Positions 1 through 7,235 of a DNA stretch of 64,000 bases are shown in pieces. The stretch covers positions 1 to 64,000 of the forward strand of contig NZ_JACHBW010000024.1 of NCBI RefSeq assembly GCF_014200455.1, read 5' to 3'. The DNA is from Paraburkholderia bannensis. GTDB taxonomy: Bacteria > Pseudomonadota > Gammaproteobacteria > Burkholderiales > Burkholderiaceae. The first letter of the stretch is position 1, and each line of letters starts with the position of its first letter. The position numbers and the translations under genes are program-made. The notes under the pieces were generated by a model, which saw nothing but the letters and a program-made list of their open reading frames with translations, was not told where the DNA came from and did no database searches.

Positions 1-89
1 CCCTTCCCATCCCGAACAGGACCGTGAAACAGCTCCACGCCGATGATAGTGCGGATTGCCCGTGTGAAAGTAGGTAATCGTCAGGCTCC
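1..89 (+). rRNA. rrf: 5S ribosomal RNA, 3' part
   Basis: The first bases read as the 3' two-thirds of a beta-proteobacterial 5S rRNA, ending in the usual GTCAGGCTCC. The 5' end lies outside the window. It is the last gene of an rRNA operon, and the strong hairpin just downstream fits the operon terminator. The exact mature 3' end is uncertain by one or two bases. Confidence 0.93.
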
Positions 90-102
90 TTATGCAGTAC
101 GT

Positions 103-142
103 CCAGAACCCCGGTGTCTCCGAAAGAGAGCCGGGGTTCTGG
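103..142 (+). terminator. rRNA operon terminator hairpin
   Basis: A perfect 12-bp inverted repeat (CCAGAACCCCGG at 103-114 with CCGGGGTTCTGG at 131-142) lies 14 bases after the 5S rRNA. The tail after it is only weakly T-rich (CGTTT). Confidence 0.8.
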
Positions 143-169
143 CGTTTACGCGCGTGGAAAATACGAAAC

Positions 170-200
170 CACGCTCAGAACGAATTTCGCCCTGAGCGTG
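170..200 (-). terminator. Hairpin behind the small membrane protein gene
   Basis: Inverted repeat CACGCTCAG (170-178) and CTGAGCGTG (192-200). Read on the minus strand it is followed by GTTTCGTATTTT, so it could end transcription of the minus-strand gene at 291-464. It might also act as a second rRNA terminator on the plus strand. Confidence 0.45.
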
Positions 201-290
201 CACGCAAAAGCTACTTCGGCTGCTCAAATCAGCCGATCCAATTCGATACACCATCGCTGGAACCTCAATGCGCAGTTCCCGCGCAAGCAC

Positions 291-464
291 TCAGTGCTTA
301 CGGCGCACCCGATCCAGCACGTGATGCTCGGACAGCCAGTGGTGCATCATGCCTTCGCCGTTATGTTCTTGCCGATAGGCTCTCGATTCAAAGATCGACA
401 ACCCCAGCAATACCAGCAGCCCAACGGCCAGGCCGATCAGTCCCGCGATAGTTTCGCCATCCAT
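291..464 (-). CDS. Small single-pass membrane protein, 57 aa
   Basis: A 57-residue reading frame that opens at an ATG with a textbook AAGGAGG ribosome site six bases upstream. Residues 5-22 form one hydrophobic helix (IAGLIGLAVGLLVLLGLSIF), followed by a charged, His-rich tail ending RVRRKH, which predicts a small inner-membrane protein with a cytoplasmic or periplasmic tail of about 30 residues. I do not recognise a family. The good ribosome site and helix/tail architecture make a real gene likely. It is read convergently toward the rRNA operon, and a hairpin lies 91 bases past its stop codon. Confidence 0.65.
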   Translation of the reverse strand: MDGETIAGLIGLAVGLLVLLGLSIFESRAYRQEHNGEGMMHHWLSEHHVLDRVRRKH

Positions 465-606
465 GGCAGCCTCCTTGGTTCGCAGCCATGTCCTTATCTT
501 AGGACAGCAAGGGGCGAGAGAAAATAGCGCTGTTGGCGAGCCGCCAGACAGGACGAGCAGGCGCTAGACTGTTGCGCGGCAACATTTTCTGAAGGAGTTT
601 GTGCTG

Positions 607-777
607 ATGTCACGAGCCTGGCTGGCCATCGCAATGGCCGCACTGCTTTCCGCTTGCGCCGACGATACGGCGAACAAGCATCACGGACCGCCACCTCACG
701 ATCCGCCCGACTATCACGGTGTACCGACTGACGATCGGCCGCCCGCGATGATCGACGCACCGCAGCCGGCGCGATAA
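607..777 (+). CDS. Small putative lipoprotein, 56 aa
   Basis: The frame starts at an ATG nine bases after AAGGAG (592-597); an in-frame GTG at 601 is too close to that site. The N-terminus is a short lipoprotein signal: a hydrophobic stretch from residue 4 ending in the lipobox LLSAC, so Cys16 would be lipidated. The mature part is 40 residues, rich in Pro, His and Asp (GPPPHDPPDY), probably unstructured and exposed in the periplasm. No family is recognised. It converges on the MATE exporter gene, whose terminator lies just past this stop codon. Confidence 0.65.
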   Translation: MSRAWLAIAMAALLSACADDTANKHHGPPPHDPPDYHGVPTDDRPPAMIDAPQPAR

Positions 778-786
778 ACAGGACCG

Positions 787-816
787 GCAAAAAACAGGCG
801 CCTCAGGGCGCCTGTT
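787..816 (-). terminator. Terminator of the MATE exporter operon
   Basis: Stem AACAGGCGCC (793-802) with GGCGCCTGTT (807-816). On the minus strand it is followed by a run of T (792-787). The loop contains the exporter's own TGA stop codon, so gene end and terminator are merged. Confidence 0.75.
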
Positions 817-2158
817 GCACTTCCAGCGGCGTGATCGTGCCCGTGACGCGCCCAAGCAGGGGCATCAACGTCAGTCCGCGCGATGCCATAAAGATCAGCA
901 GCGCGACCCAGAGACCGTGGTTGCCGAACGGCCCCACGAGCGCCCATGAGGCGGCGAGAAAAACGGCCAGGGAGACAGCCATGGCCTGCATCAATTCACG
1001 CGTGCGCGTCGCGCCGATGAATACGCCGTCAAGCAGGAAGCCCCACACAGAGACGAGAGGCGAGAGGGCCGCCCAAGGCAAGAATGCTGACGCGGCAACG
1101 CGCACAGCGGCCTGGTCCGTGAGCTTGTCGATGATCCACGCACCGGCACACCAATAAACCAATGAGAAGCCAAGAGCGCCCAACGCGGACCAGAGCAGAT
1201 TGACCTTCACCGCCTGTCGGAAGGCATGGCGATCGCGCGCGCCGATTGCCGCGCCGACCAGCGCCTCAGCCGCATGCGCGAAGCCATCGAGCCCATAGGC
1301 CATAAACGTCTGGAAATTGAGCAGCAGGGCGTTGGCCGCGAGAATCGCATCGCCTTGTCGCGCGCCCACATGGGCGAACCACGCGAACGAGCCAAGCAGG
1401 CACATCGTCCGTAAAAAGATGTCGCGATTGATGACCACCAGACGCTTGAGTGCGGCGGCTTCCGTGACTGCACGCCAGGCCAGCGGCGCGAGCCCGCGCG
1501 GACGCAACCGCCACAATACCCCTGCGCCGAAGACGAACCCCGCCGCATCGGCGGTAGCCGTCGCCGCGCCGATTCCCGCGATGCCCCAACCGAATCCATA
1601 GACGAACGCGAGCACGGCGATCACGTTGACCGCGTTGATCAGCAACTGCGACGCGAGCGCAATACGTACGCGCTGAGTCCCTAGCAGATAGCCAAGCACC
1701 ACATAGTTCGCCAGCGCGAACGGCGCGGATCCAATCCGCGCGTGACAGTACAGTCGGGCGTTGCGCTGCACCTCTTCGCTGCCGCCGATGAGCTCAAGCG
1801 CATAGCGAATCAGCGGCGACTGCACGAGCAGAATGAGCGCGCCGATACCGAACGCCAGCAACAAGGCGCGCACGACATTGAGGCGCAACGCGGCGAGGTC
1901 CCCGGCTCCATGCGCCTGGGCCACGAGCCCGGTCGTGCCCATGCGCAGGAAGCCGAAGCCCCAGAACACGAAGTTGAAGAAAAGCCCGCCGAGCGCGACG
2001 CCGCCGAGATCCGCGGCGCTGCCCAGATGCCCCGCAACCGCGGTATCGACGGCGCCAAGAATCGGTTGAGTGAGATTGGCGAGAACGATCGGAAAAGCGA
2101 GCATCAGCACGCGCCGATGCCAGCCTGCGCCTGTCGGCAGCGCTTGAGCGCCGCTCAA
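803..2158 (-). CDS. MATE family efflux transporter
   Basis: An integral membrane protein of about 451 residues with the twelve-helix pattern of the MATE (multidrug and toxic compound extrusion) family, DinF branch. The opening LAFPIVLANLTQPILGAVDT matches the first helix of these exporters, which drive drug or metabolite efflux with H+ or Na+. I place the start at a TTG whose last two bases overlap the upstream DUF2288 stop (TTGA); the ATG at Met19 of this model is too close to helix 1, and the frame extends further upstream only inside the previous gene. The two genes are therefore probably translationally coupled. Substrate unknown. Confidence 0.88.
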   Translation of the reverse strand: MSGAQALPTGAGWHRRVLMLAFPIVLANLTQPILGAVDTAVAGHLGSAADLGGVALGGLFFNFVFWGFGFLRMGTTGLVAQAHGAGDLAALRLNVVRALLLAFGIGALILLVQSPLIRYALELIGGSEEVQRNARLYCHARIGSAPFALANYVVLGYLLGTQRVRIALASQLLINAVNVIAVLAFVYGFGWGIAGIGAATATADAAGFVFGAGVLWRLRPRGLAPLAWRAVTEAAALKRLVVINRDIFLRTMCLLGSFAWFAHVGARQGDAILAANALLLNFQTFMAYGLDGFAHAAEALVGAAIGARDRHAFRQAVKVNLLWSALGALGFSLVYWCAGAWIIDKLTDQAAVRVAASAFLPWAALSPLVSVWGFLLDGVFIGATRTRELMQAMAVSLAVFLAASWALVGPFGNHGLWVALLIFMASRGLTLMPLLGRVTGTITPLEVQQAP

Positions 2159-2463
2159 CTGCGTTCCTGCACGCAGACCCAGGGCGAAACCACGACGGCC
2201 CAGAGTTCGGGCTTGCGCGCGGCGTAATCGGCAGCGGTTTCGGACTGCATGCGCTCGACGTGGCCGGCGGACAGCCATTGCGCGACCTGCGCTCCGTCGT
2301 CGCTGGCGATCGCTTCGGCGACGCTCACGAGATCGAGATCGCGCGCCACGGACAGCAGCTTGCCCTGAGCGAAGAATCGTTCGAGGTCCTGCCAGTCGAT
2401 CTTGGCGGTTTCGCCGAGCAGTTTGGCGTAGAGGGAGCTGGGGGTAGCGTCGTCGGTAGTCAT
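2155..2463 (-). CDS. DUF2288 family protein
   Basis: A 102-residue soluble protein beginning MTTDDATPSSLYAKLLGETA. The pattern of an N-terminal 'KLLGETAKIDWQDLERFFAQG', then a helical middle with VARDLDLVSVAEAIASD and a tryptophan-rich end, matches DUF2288, a small conserved proteobacterial family of unknown function. It is first in a two-gene operon with the MATE exporter and overlaps it by four bases. The longer upstream extension of the frame lacks a ribosome site, so the ATG at 2463 is preferred. Confidence 0.8.
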   Translation of the reverse strand: MTTDDATPSSLYAKLLGETAKIDWQDLERFFAQGKLLSVARDLDLVSVAEAIASDDGAQVAQWLSAGHVERMQSETAADYAARKPELWAVVVSPWVCVQERS

Positions 2464-2984
2464 GATTCTGGGCCTGAAGGTGCGGCCGATACTATAAACG
2501 ATAGGCCGCAGGGGTAAGGAGGGGGCGAATGCGAGTCGAGCACGACTCACCCAGCCGACAAATCGAATGCGCCGTATGCGGGAACGCGAATAATCGGACG
2601 AATAAAGCTTTAAAGAAGTCCGCCAAAGCGCGCATTAAAATGCTCTCGATACTGGCAATTCGCGTGTTTCAAAAATCCCACTCGCGCCGATAATTGCGCG
2701 CATACGTGCGTTTGCACACTCAATGACAGGCGCCGCGCAAGCGTCCGGAAAAGCCTGATGCAACGCGGCAGAAAGCGCTCCCATTAACGCTTCAAAGGAG
2801 CCTTGCAATCATGCTGTAGCGCCCGTCCCACAAGCGTTTTCGGCGATTTCCAGTGATTGCACAAAGCCCGCTGCAATGCGTATTTCTATACGCAAATGAG
2901 GCGATGACCGCACGACGATTCGCCATCGGGAATTGTTACGGTACACAAACCGTGCGCCGCGTCACATTTTCCTGTCAATTAAGT

Positions 2985-3096
2985 GATTGCGCCGTGGGGG
3001 GGCCGTTGATAGATTGCCATTCGGCGCATGGTAAACCGGTCCTTTGCCGATATGCGCCAAACCCCCGTTAGCCCGGCGCCATGCCGGGCTTTTTTT
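2985..3096 (+). ncRNA. Candidate structured small RNA with its own terminator
   Basis: A good intrinsic terminator (AGCCCGGC at 3070-3077, GCCGGGCT at 3083-3090, then seven T) points rightward, yet no gene precedes it on this strand. Directly upstream are nested complementary blocks: GGGGG (2996-3000) with CCCCC (3062-3066), enclosing GGCGCAT (3023-3029) with ATGCGCC (3052-3058). That fits a compact folded RNA of about 100 bases. The 5' end is a guess and I cannot assign a promoter. It could instead be the folded end of a longer untranslated transcript. I do not recognise a known RNA family. Confidence 0.35.
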
Positions 3097-3097
3097 C
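3070..3097 (+). terminator. Intrinsic terminator, plus strand
   Basis: Eight-base-pair GC-rich stem, 5-base loop and a following T-run. On the minus strand the stem is not followed by T, so it is not the terminator of the convergent peptidase-like gene. Confidence 0.75.
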
Positions 3098-3153
3098 GTT
3101 CGGAGATCGAAGGGCTTCGTCGCATGCCCGATGGCCCCTTCGATGCACGACGA

Positions 3154-3891
3154 TCAGCGCGGCGGCAAATCGCGCGCAGGGTCGATCGAGCGGCCTTGAT
3201 AGCGCAGCTCGAAATGCAGCAGGACGCGGTCATTGTCGCTGCTGCCCATCTCGGCGATCTTCTGGCCTTGAGAAACCGCCTGGCCTTCCTTCACGAACAG
3301 CGCCTGATTGTGCGCATAAGCCGTGAGGTAGTCATTCTCGTGCTTGATGATGAGCAGATTGCCGTAGCCGCGCAGACCGTTGCCCGCGTAGACGACGGTG
3401 CCAGGCGCCGCGGCGACGATCGGCGTACCCGCACTATTGGCGATGTCGATACCCTTCGAGTCGCGGCCGTCGAAGCCGCGAATCACCTGGCCGGCGCTAG
3501 GCCAGACCAGGGAAATCGGCGTGGCGGCGGTCGCCGGTGCGCTTGCGGTATCGGCGCGGCTATCGCGCGGCGAGGATGCCGCGGCGGAGCCCGACGACGA
3601 GGCGCGCGGCACCGTGCGCTGCGCACCCGCTGATGAACCGGCCGGCGGCGAGACGCGCAACACCTGGCCCACTTCGATCGCATCCGGATTCGACAGATTG
3701 TTCCAACGCACGATGTTCGACACCGACTGCCGGTTGCTGCGCGCGATCCTGGAGATCGTGTCGCCGCGTTCCACGCGGTAGAAGCCCGGTCCGACCGGCG
3801 CCGAACCGCACGCGGCGAGCAGCGCGACGAGCGCCGCGCATGCGAAATGGCAAGTAAAGCGTTTGAATCCTTTGGTGAATTCCTTTCCCAA
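3154..3891 (-). CDS. NlpD-type lipoprotein: LysM plus degenerate M23/LytM domain
   Basis: A 245-residue envelope protein. It has a lipoprotein signal with lipobox LLAAC (Cys28), a LysM peptidoglycan-binding domain at about 37-80 (YRVERGDTISRIA...), a Ser/Ala-rich linker, then an M23/LytM domain at about 127-243. The Zn-binding HxxxD motif reads KGID (residues 146-149): the first His is Lys, while H194 and the LHFEL His226 remain. The same loss is known in E. coli NlpD, which activates cell-division amidases rather than cutting murein, so an activator role is inferred. The start is TTG, supported by GAGG seven bases upstream; no ATG is available before the signal peptide. Confidence 0.88.
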   Translation of the reverse strand: MGKEFTKGFKRFTCHFACAALVALLAACGSAPVGPGFYRVERGDTISRIARSNRQSVSNIVRWNNLSNPDAIEVGQVLRVSPPAGSSAGAQRTVPRASSSGSAAASSPRDSRADTASAPATAATPISLVWPSAGQVIRGFDGRDSKGIDIANSAGTPIVAAAPGTVVYAGNGLRGYGNLLIIKHENDYLTAYAHNQALFVKEGQAVSQGQKIAEMGSSDNDRVLLHFELRYQGRSIDPARDLPPR

Positions 3892-4075
3892 CGTCGGACC
3901 TCGCTAGACGCAGCCGGCGGCTGCCCGGAAGCGGGCGCCGCAACGGCAAAGCGTCCGATTTTAGCGGGTTTGCCGCCGCGCTTGCGCTATCAACCGACGA
4001 ATCGCCCGGCGCATCGCGTCGCATGGCGTTTGCGCGGAGTCATCTCGCTGCCGACTAATGGGCTCTGATGGCCTG

Positions 4076-4996
4076 TTAGTCAAGCGAGCCAAGCGCTCCG
4101 ACGCGCAACTGCAGCGTGGCGGACTCTGTCGCGCCCGGCGCCAGCCAACGAAGGCCCAAGCCGTTGTGGATCGCATCGGGCAGGCCGAGCCACGGCTCGA
4201 CGCAATAGAAGTCGGAGTCGGCAGCCTCGGTCCACGTTGTCACGGCGTACCAGGGCAGTGAATCCGGGCGATCGAGATCGATCGTCACGGCCCGCTTGAG
4301 GCCTGGCGTGACGAGCCGCACAGGCGTTGCAGGCGGCGTTGGCCCAAGCACATGGAAGCGGTCGATGATGGCAGCATCGTCGAGACGGTATTGCGTCACG
4401 CCCGTCTCCGGCGCGCTGATCGCCCCGTCGGGCAACTGATGGCGACGCTGCGCGGGCGGCATCTCCAGCGTGCTTTGCGCGCGTTGCGTGTGCGGCAGCT
4501 CGAAATAGAAGTGATGGCCCGCGTACCACGGCAGCGGCGTATTGCCGGTGTTGGCGGCCGTGAGCGTGACGTCGAGCGCATGATCGTCGGCGAGACGGTA
4601 TAGCGCCTCGAAGCGGAACGCGAATGGATAGCCCACTCGCGTGGCGGGCGTATCCGTGAGCGTCATGCGCACGCCGCGACCGTCAGGATCGACTGCGGCG
4701 ATAAACGGTAGATCTCGCGCAAACCCATGCATTGACAGATCGCGCACCACGCCCTGCGCATCGCGCCAGTGCCCAATCTGTCCATCGGCGAAATGACGCC
4801 CGAGAAACGGAAACAGCAACGGATTGCCGCCACGAACGCGCGCCGGCTGCTCCCAGTTGGCGTTCTCGGGCCAGCGGATCACGGCATCGCCGCCGACGTG
4901 CCACGACAGCAGCCGACCCCCTGCCCAAGGCGCGAAACGCAGCGTCGAAGCGCCGCTGTTGAGTTCGAGGATGTCGTGCGGAGGACGGTTTTCCAT
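4076..4996 (-). CDS. Aldose 1-epimerase family protein
   Basis: A 306-residue cytosolic protein of the GalM/mutarotase beta-sandwich fold. Recognisable elements are GGNPLLFPFLGR (substrate-pocket loop), MHGFARDLPF with the catalytic-type His-Gly-Phe, the pair of His in YAGHHFYFELP, and the C-terminal CVEPWLGLPDA block. These enzymes interconvert alpha and beta anomers of free aldoses; the exact sugar is not evident. The start at 4996 is chosen because the upstream extension is arginine-rich and uncharacteristic. It stands alone, with about 180 bases to the NlpD-like gene downstream. Confidence 0.85.
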   Translation of the reverse strand: MENRPPHDILELNSGASTLRFAPWAGGRLLSWHVGGDAVIRWPENANWEQPARVRGGNPLLFPFLGRHFADGQIGHWRDAQGVVRDLSMHGFARDLPFIAAVDPDGRGVRMTLTDTPATRVGYPFAFRFEALYRLADDHALDVTLTAANTGNTPLPWYAGHHFYFELPHTQRAQSTLEMPPAQRRHQLPDGAISAPETGVTQYRLDDAAIIDRFHVLGPTPPATPVRLVTPGLKRAVTIDLDRPDSLPWYAVTTWTEAADSDFYCVEPWLGLPDAIHNGLGLRWLAPGATESATLQLRVGALGSLD

Positions 4997-5238
4997 GTCG
5001 AGACGTCGCGAAAAGTTGAGGGAGCAGGGGAGCTCAATCCGGCGAAACGCGTACCGAAGGGTGCCCCGGGATTGTGCGCTGCTTTCGGATGCGTGAAAAC
5101 CCTCGTCGGGAAATCGTGGGTGTCGCTCACGGAACGCCGCGCTCATAATCCAATACGAATGTGTCACCGTGCGTAACCGCACGTTTTCATATGTAGCAAA
5201 GACGAAGCAACGCAGCCATGAAGAAGGAGGGCGCAAAG

Positions 5239-5325
5239 ATGGATCTCGCAATGACCATGGGAATGGGACTCTTCAGTCTGTTCATTGGAAGCAGCGCATA
5301 CTTCTTTTACAAAATGGCGCGCTAG
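5239..5325 (+). CDS. 28-aa hydrophobic peptide
   Basis: A 28-codon frame with AAGGAGG (5224-5230) eight bases before the ATG, a near-ideal ribosome site. It encodes one hydrophobic helix (GMGLFSLFIGSSAYFFYKMAR) with a positive C-terminus, typical of single-pass inner-membrane small proteins. An in-frame ATG at 5218 would add seven residues but would bury the ribosome site. Function is unknown. It lies between divergent neighbours and is not obviously part of an operon. Confidence 0.6.
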   Translation: MDLAMTMGMGLFSLFIGSSAYFFYKMAR

Positions 5326-5681
5326 ATAGCGTGCTGGGACACTAGCCCAGTCGCTAGCGGATGCGGTCAGCGCCACGCTGGCCGTGTAACTTTTCATAGC
5401 CTTTCTCCGTCTTTCAAGCCGACTTCCGCATCAATCCCTCCTGCCTGCGAAGCGGGCCGCCAGAGCGCGGCCATCGGCATCTTGCCGGCTTTCCCGCCGC
5501 TTTCGCCTCTACACTCGTCTGGCTTAGCGCAACCTTATTTTGTTGCGATGCGGTAACTTTTCCGACAAATGCGGCTTGAAGCTTGGCGCTGCAATTCGGG
5601 CCAGGCATAATCGGGGCGCTTTGCCGCGCCGTCCGCGCGATGGTCCGGCGTTTCGTCCAAACCCTTCCGAGGATCCCCCGC
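5326..5681. other. 356-bp intergenic stretch upstream of uppP
   Basis: No credible frame is seen. A short dyad, GCAAC/GTTGC around 5529-5547, lies about 140 bases before uppP and may belong to its promoter or leader. Confidence 0.5.
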
Positions 5682-6512
5682 GTGAGTCTCTCGTTCCTGT
5701 TGTTTCTGAGCGTGCTGCAAGGCGTCACAGAACTCTTTCCCGTCAGCAGTCTTGGTCATACGCTGCTCGTGCCGGCGCTGTTCGGCATGCACATCGACAA
5801 ACATGCGCCGCAACTGCTGCCGTTCCTCGTTGCTCTGCACCTCGGTACCGCCGTCGCGCTGCTCTGGTACTTCCGTGCGCGCTGGGTCGCGCTGTTCAGG
5901 GGTTTCTTCGCATCGCTGGGCGGCCGCAGGAACGATGACGGCCATATGATGTGGGCGCTCATCATTGGTACGATCCCGACCGGCATCGTCGGCCTCGTGC
6001 TTGAAAAGCGCATCGAAGCGATCTTTCACGACCTGCGCATCGTGGCCGCGGCCCTGATGGTGAACGGCGTGCTGCTGTGGTTCGGCGACCGCCTGCAACA
6101 GGCGCGCGCGCATCGCGCACCCGAAAAGCTCACGTTCCGCCAGGCGTTCCTCGTGGGCCTTGCGCAGATTGGCGCGCTGATTCCGGGCTTCTCGCGCAGC
6201 GGCCTCACGATGATCGCGGGCAATGCCGCCGGTCTCACGACGGAAAAGGCCGCTGAGTTCTCGTTCCTGCTCGGTACGCCGATCATCTTCGCTGCGGGCG
6301 TGCTCGAACTGCCGAAGCTGTTTCATGCGCGCGATCAACTCACGACGGCGCTCGTCGGCGGCGTGCTGACCGGCATCGCCGCGTGGCTCAGCGTGAAATT
6401 CCTGATGCGCTATTTCGAAGGCCGCGGCCGTCTGGCTTCGTTCGGTCTTTACTGCGTGATCGCGGGCGCGATTTTCCTCGGCTGGTTCGTGATGCACCCG
6501 CAACCGGTTTGA
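5682..6512 (+). CDS. uppP: Undecaprenyl-diphosphate phosphatase
   Basis: Inner-membrane enzyme of 276 residues that recycles the lipid carrier for peptidoglycan and other envelope polymers by removing one phosphate from undecaprenyl diphosphate; overexpression is known to give bacitracin resistance. Both family signatures are present: QGVTELFPVSSLGH near the N-terminus (Q/E-x3-E motif) and PGFSRSGLT in the second half, embedded in about eight hydrophobic helices. The GTG at 5682, with GAGGA eight bases upstream, gives the usual family length; the longer frame adds 33 non-conserved residues. Confidence 0.95.
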   Translation: MSLSFLLFLSVLQGVTELFPVSSLGHTLLVPALFGMHIDKHAPQLLPFLVALHLGTAVALLWYFRARWVALFRGFFASLGGRRNDDGHMMWALIIGTIPTGIVGLVLEKRIEAIFHDLRIVAAALMVNGVLLWFGDRLQQARAHRAPEKLTFRQAFLVGLAQIGALIPGFSRSGLTMIAGNAAGLTTEKAAEFSFLLGTPIIFAAGVLELPKLFHARDQLTTALVGGVLTGIAAWLSVKFLMRYFEGRGRLASFGLYCVIAGAIFLGWFVMHPQPV

Positions 6513-6562
6513 TGGAGCCTGCTGCCGCGCAGGAGTCGGCCACGGTGCGCGGACGATCGGGG

Positions 6563-6568
6563 TATAAT
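6563..6568 (+). promoter_or_regulatory. Probable -10 box of tRNA-Arg
   Basis: A perfect TATAAT lies 68 bases before the tRNA. No clear -35 element is visible at the expected spacing. Confidence 0.5.
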
Positions 6569-6635
6569 CCACGCCCGTCGTTGCCCGCGGGTGTTCAGGT
6601 TTCAACGCTCAGCTCGCAACACGCAGATTACCCAC

Positions 6636-6712
6636 GCGACAGTAGCTCAGCTGGATAGAGCATCGGCCTTCTAAGCCGAGGGTCGGGGGTTCGAGCCCCT
6701 CCTGTCGCGCCA
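6636..6712 (+). tRNA. tRNA-Arg (anticodon UCU)
   Basis: A 77-base cloverleaf with encoded CCA. Acceptor GCGACAG pairs with CTGTCGC; the anticodon arm is TCGGC-CTTCTAA-GCCGA with TCT at the centre; T-arm GGGGG-TTCGAGC-CCCTC. Its 3' 50 bases form the left end of the integrative element, which leaves the tRNA intact. Confidence 0.97.
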
Positions 6713-6713
6713 A
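6663..6713 (+). repeat. attL: 51-bp direct repeat, left copy
   Basis: Bases 6663-6713, from the 5' strand of the anticodon stem to one base past the CCA end, are repeated exactly at 15008-15058. This is the classic tRNA-3'-end integration core of tyrosine recombinases. Confidence 0.95.
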
Positions 6714-6728
6714 TAGAATCAAGCACTT

Positions 6729-6757
6729 AGCCCGTTCATTGCGATCGGGCTTTTTGC
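6729..6757 (+). terminator. Terminator after tRNA-Arg, supplied by the island
   Basis: AGCCCG (6729-6734) pairs with CGGGCT (6746-6751), followed by TTTTG. It lies inside the element, so the integrated state replaces the chromosomal tRNA terminator now found past attR. Confidence 0.65.
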
Positions 6758-6767
6758 TTTCTGGATT

Positions 6768-6790
6768 CCGTGTAACCGCTGTGTAACCCG
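6768..6790 (+). repeat. Left arm-type repeat pair of the element
   Basis: Two tandem TGTAACC blocks (GTGTAACCGC then TGTGTAACCC) about 55 bases inside attL. Near-identical blocks occur inside attR, which suggests arm-type integrase-binding sites. Confidence 0.55.
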
Positions 6791-7235
6791 CTTTCACTAA
6801 CCAACATTCAGCTGAGTCGCTTCGTCAAACCGCTTGCCTGTTGCCTCTACCGTTCGAATCTACCTGAAAGTCGAGCGGTTATCCGCGCTCGATGCGAGCT
6901 TAGAGGTCGATCGTAACGATTACCTACCTCTTGCGATGGAGAGTTGCTGAATCAAGAGCCGCGCATGTCGTTCACAGAATGCGCTGATGGAGGTAAGCGT
7001 TAGCCCAATCTAGCCGGAGAACTCGGCAGGCAAATAGGTGCATTGGCGAGTGCAGCCGCAGCGATATGTGCCGCACTTGTTTATCACAGGCCGCTCGAAA
7101 GAAAAAAGCCCGCAAACGCGGGCTTAAACAAACGGAGAGTGGGCGCTATGCCTTTCCATGTGGCGTGGATTCGAAGGTGTCTTTTAGCGCAAGACAGCAG
7201 GCACAGCGGCAACGGGCAACTACCGCACTGACTGT
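6791..7235. other. 445-bp island stretch without a gene
   Basis: No convincing coding frame. The frame 7043-7231 crosses a strong terminator and has no ribosome site. The region holds the terminator of the RepA-type gene and may carry attachment-site accessory sequences. Confidence 0.55.
7101..7125 (-). terminator. Terminator of the RepA-type operon
   Basis: AAGCCCGC (7106-7113) pairs with GCGGGCTT (7118-7125). On the minus strand it is followed by six T, 110 bases past the RepA-type stop codon. Confidence 0.8.

Larger units (their letters stand above)
2464..3153. other. 690-bp stretch without a convincing gene
   Basis: No frame here shows protein-like composition. A 72-codon frame (2853-3071) runs straight into a terminator and has no ribosome site. 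The AT-rich part (2570-2990) could hold promoters for the DUF2288 gene and for the plus-strand transcript that ends at 3096. The strongest content is the candidate RNA listed separately. Confidence 0.6.

Noticed and set aside
2791..2823. Two-codon mini-ORF (AAAGGAG ... ATGCTGTAG)
   Set aside because: Ribosome-site spacing of 10 and no downstream gene on that strand; most likely chance.
2853..3071. 72-codon frame before the 3.09-kb terminator
   Set aside because: No ribosome site, unnatural composition, and it covers the complementary RNA blocks; a non-coding transcript explains the terminator better.
7043..7231. 62-codon frame in the left island gap
   Set aside because: It runs through a strong minus-strand terminator hairpin and has no ribosome site.
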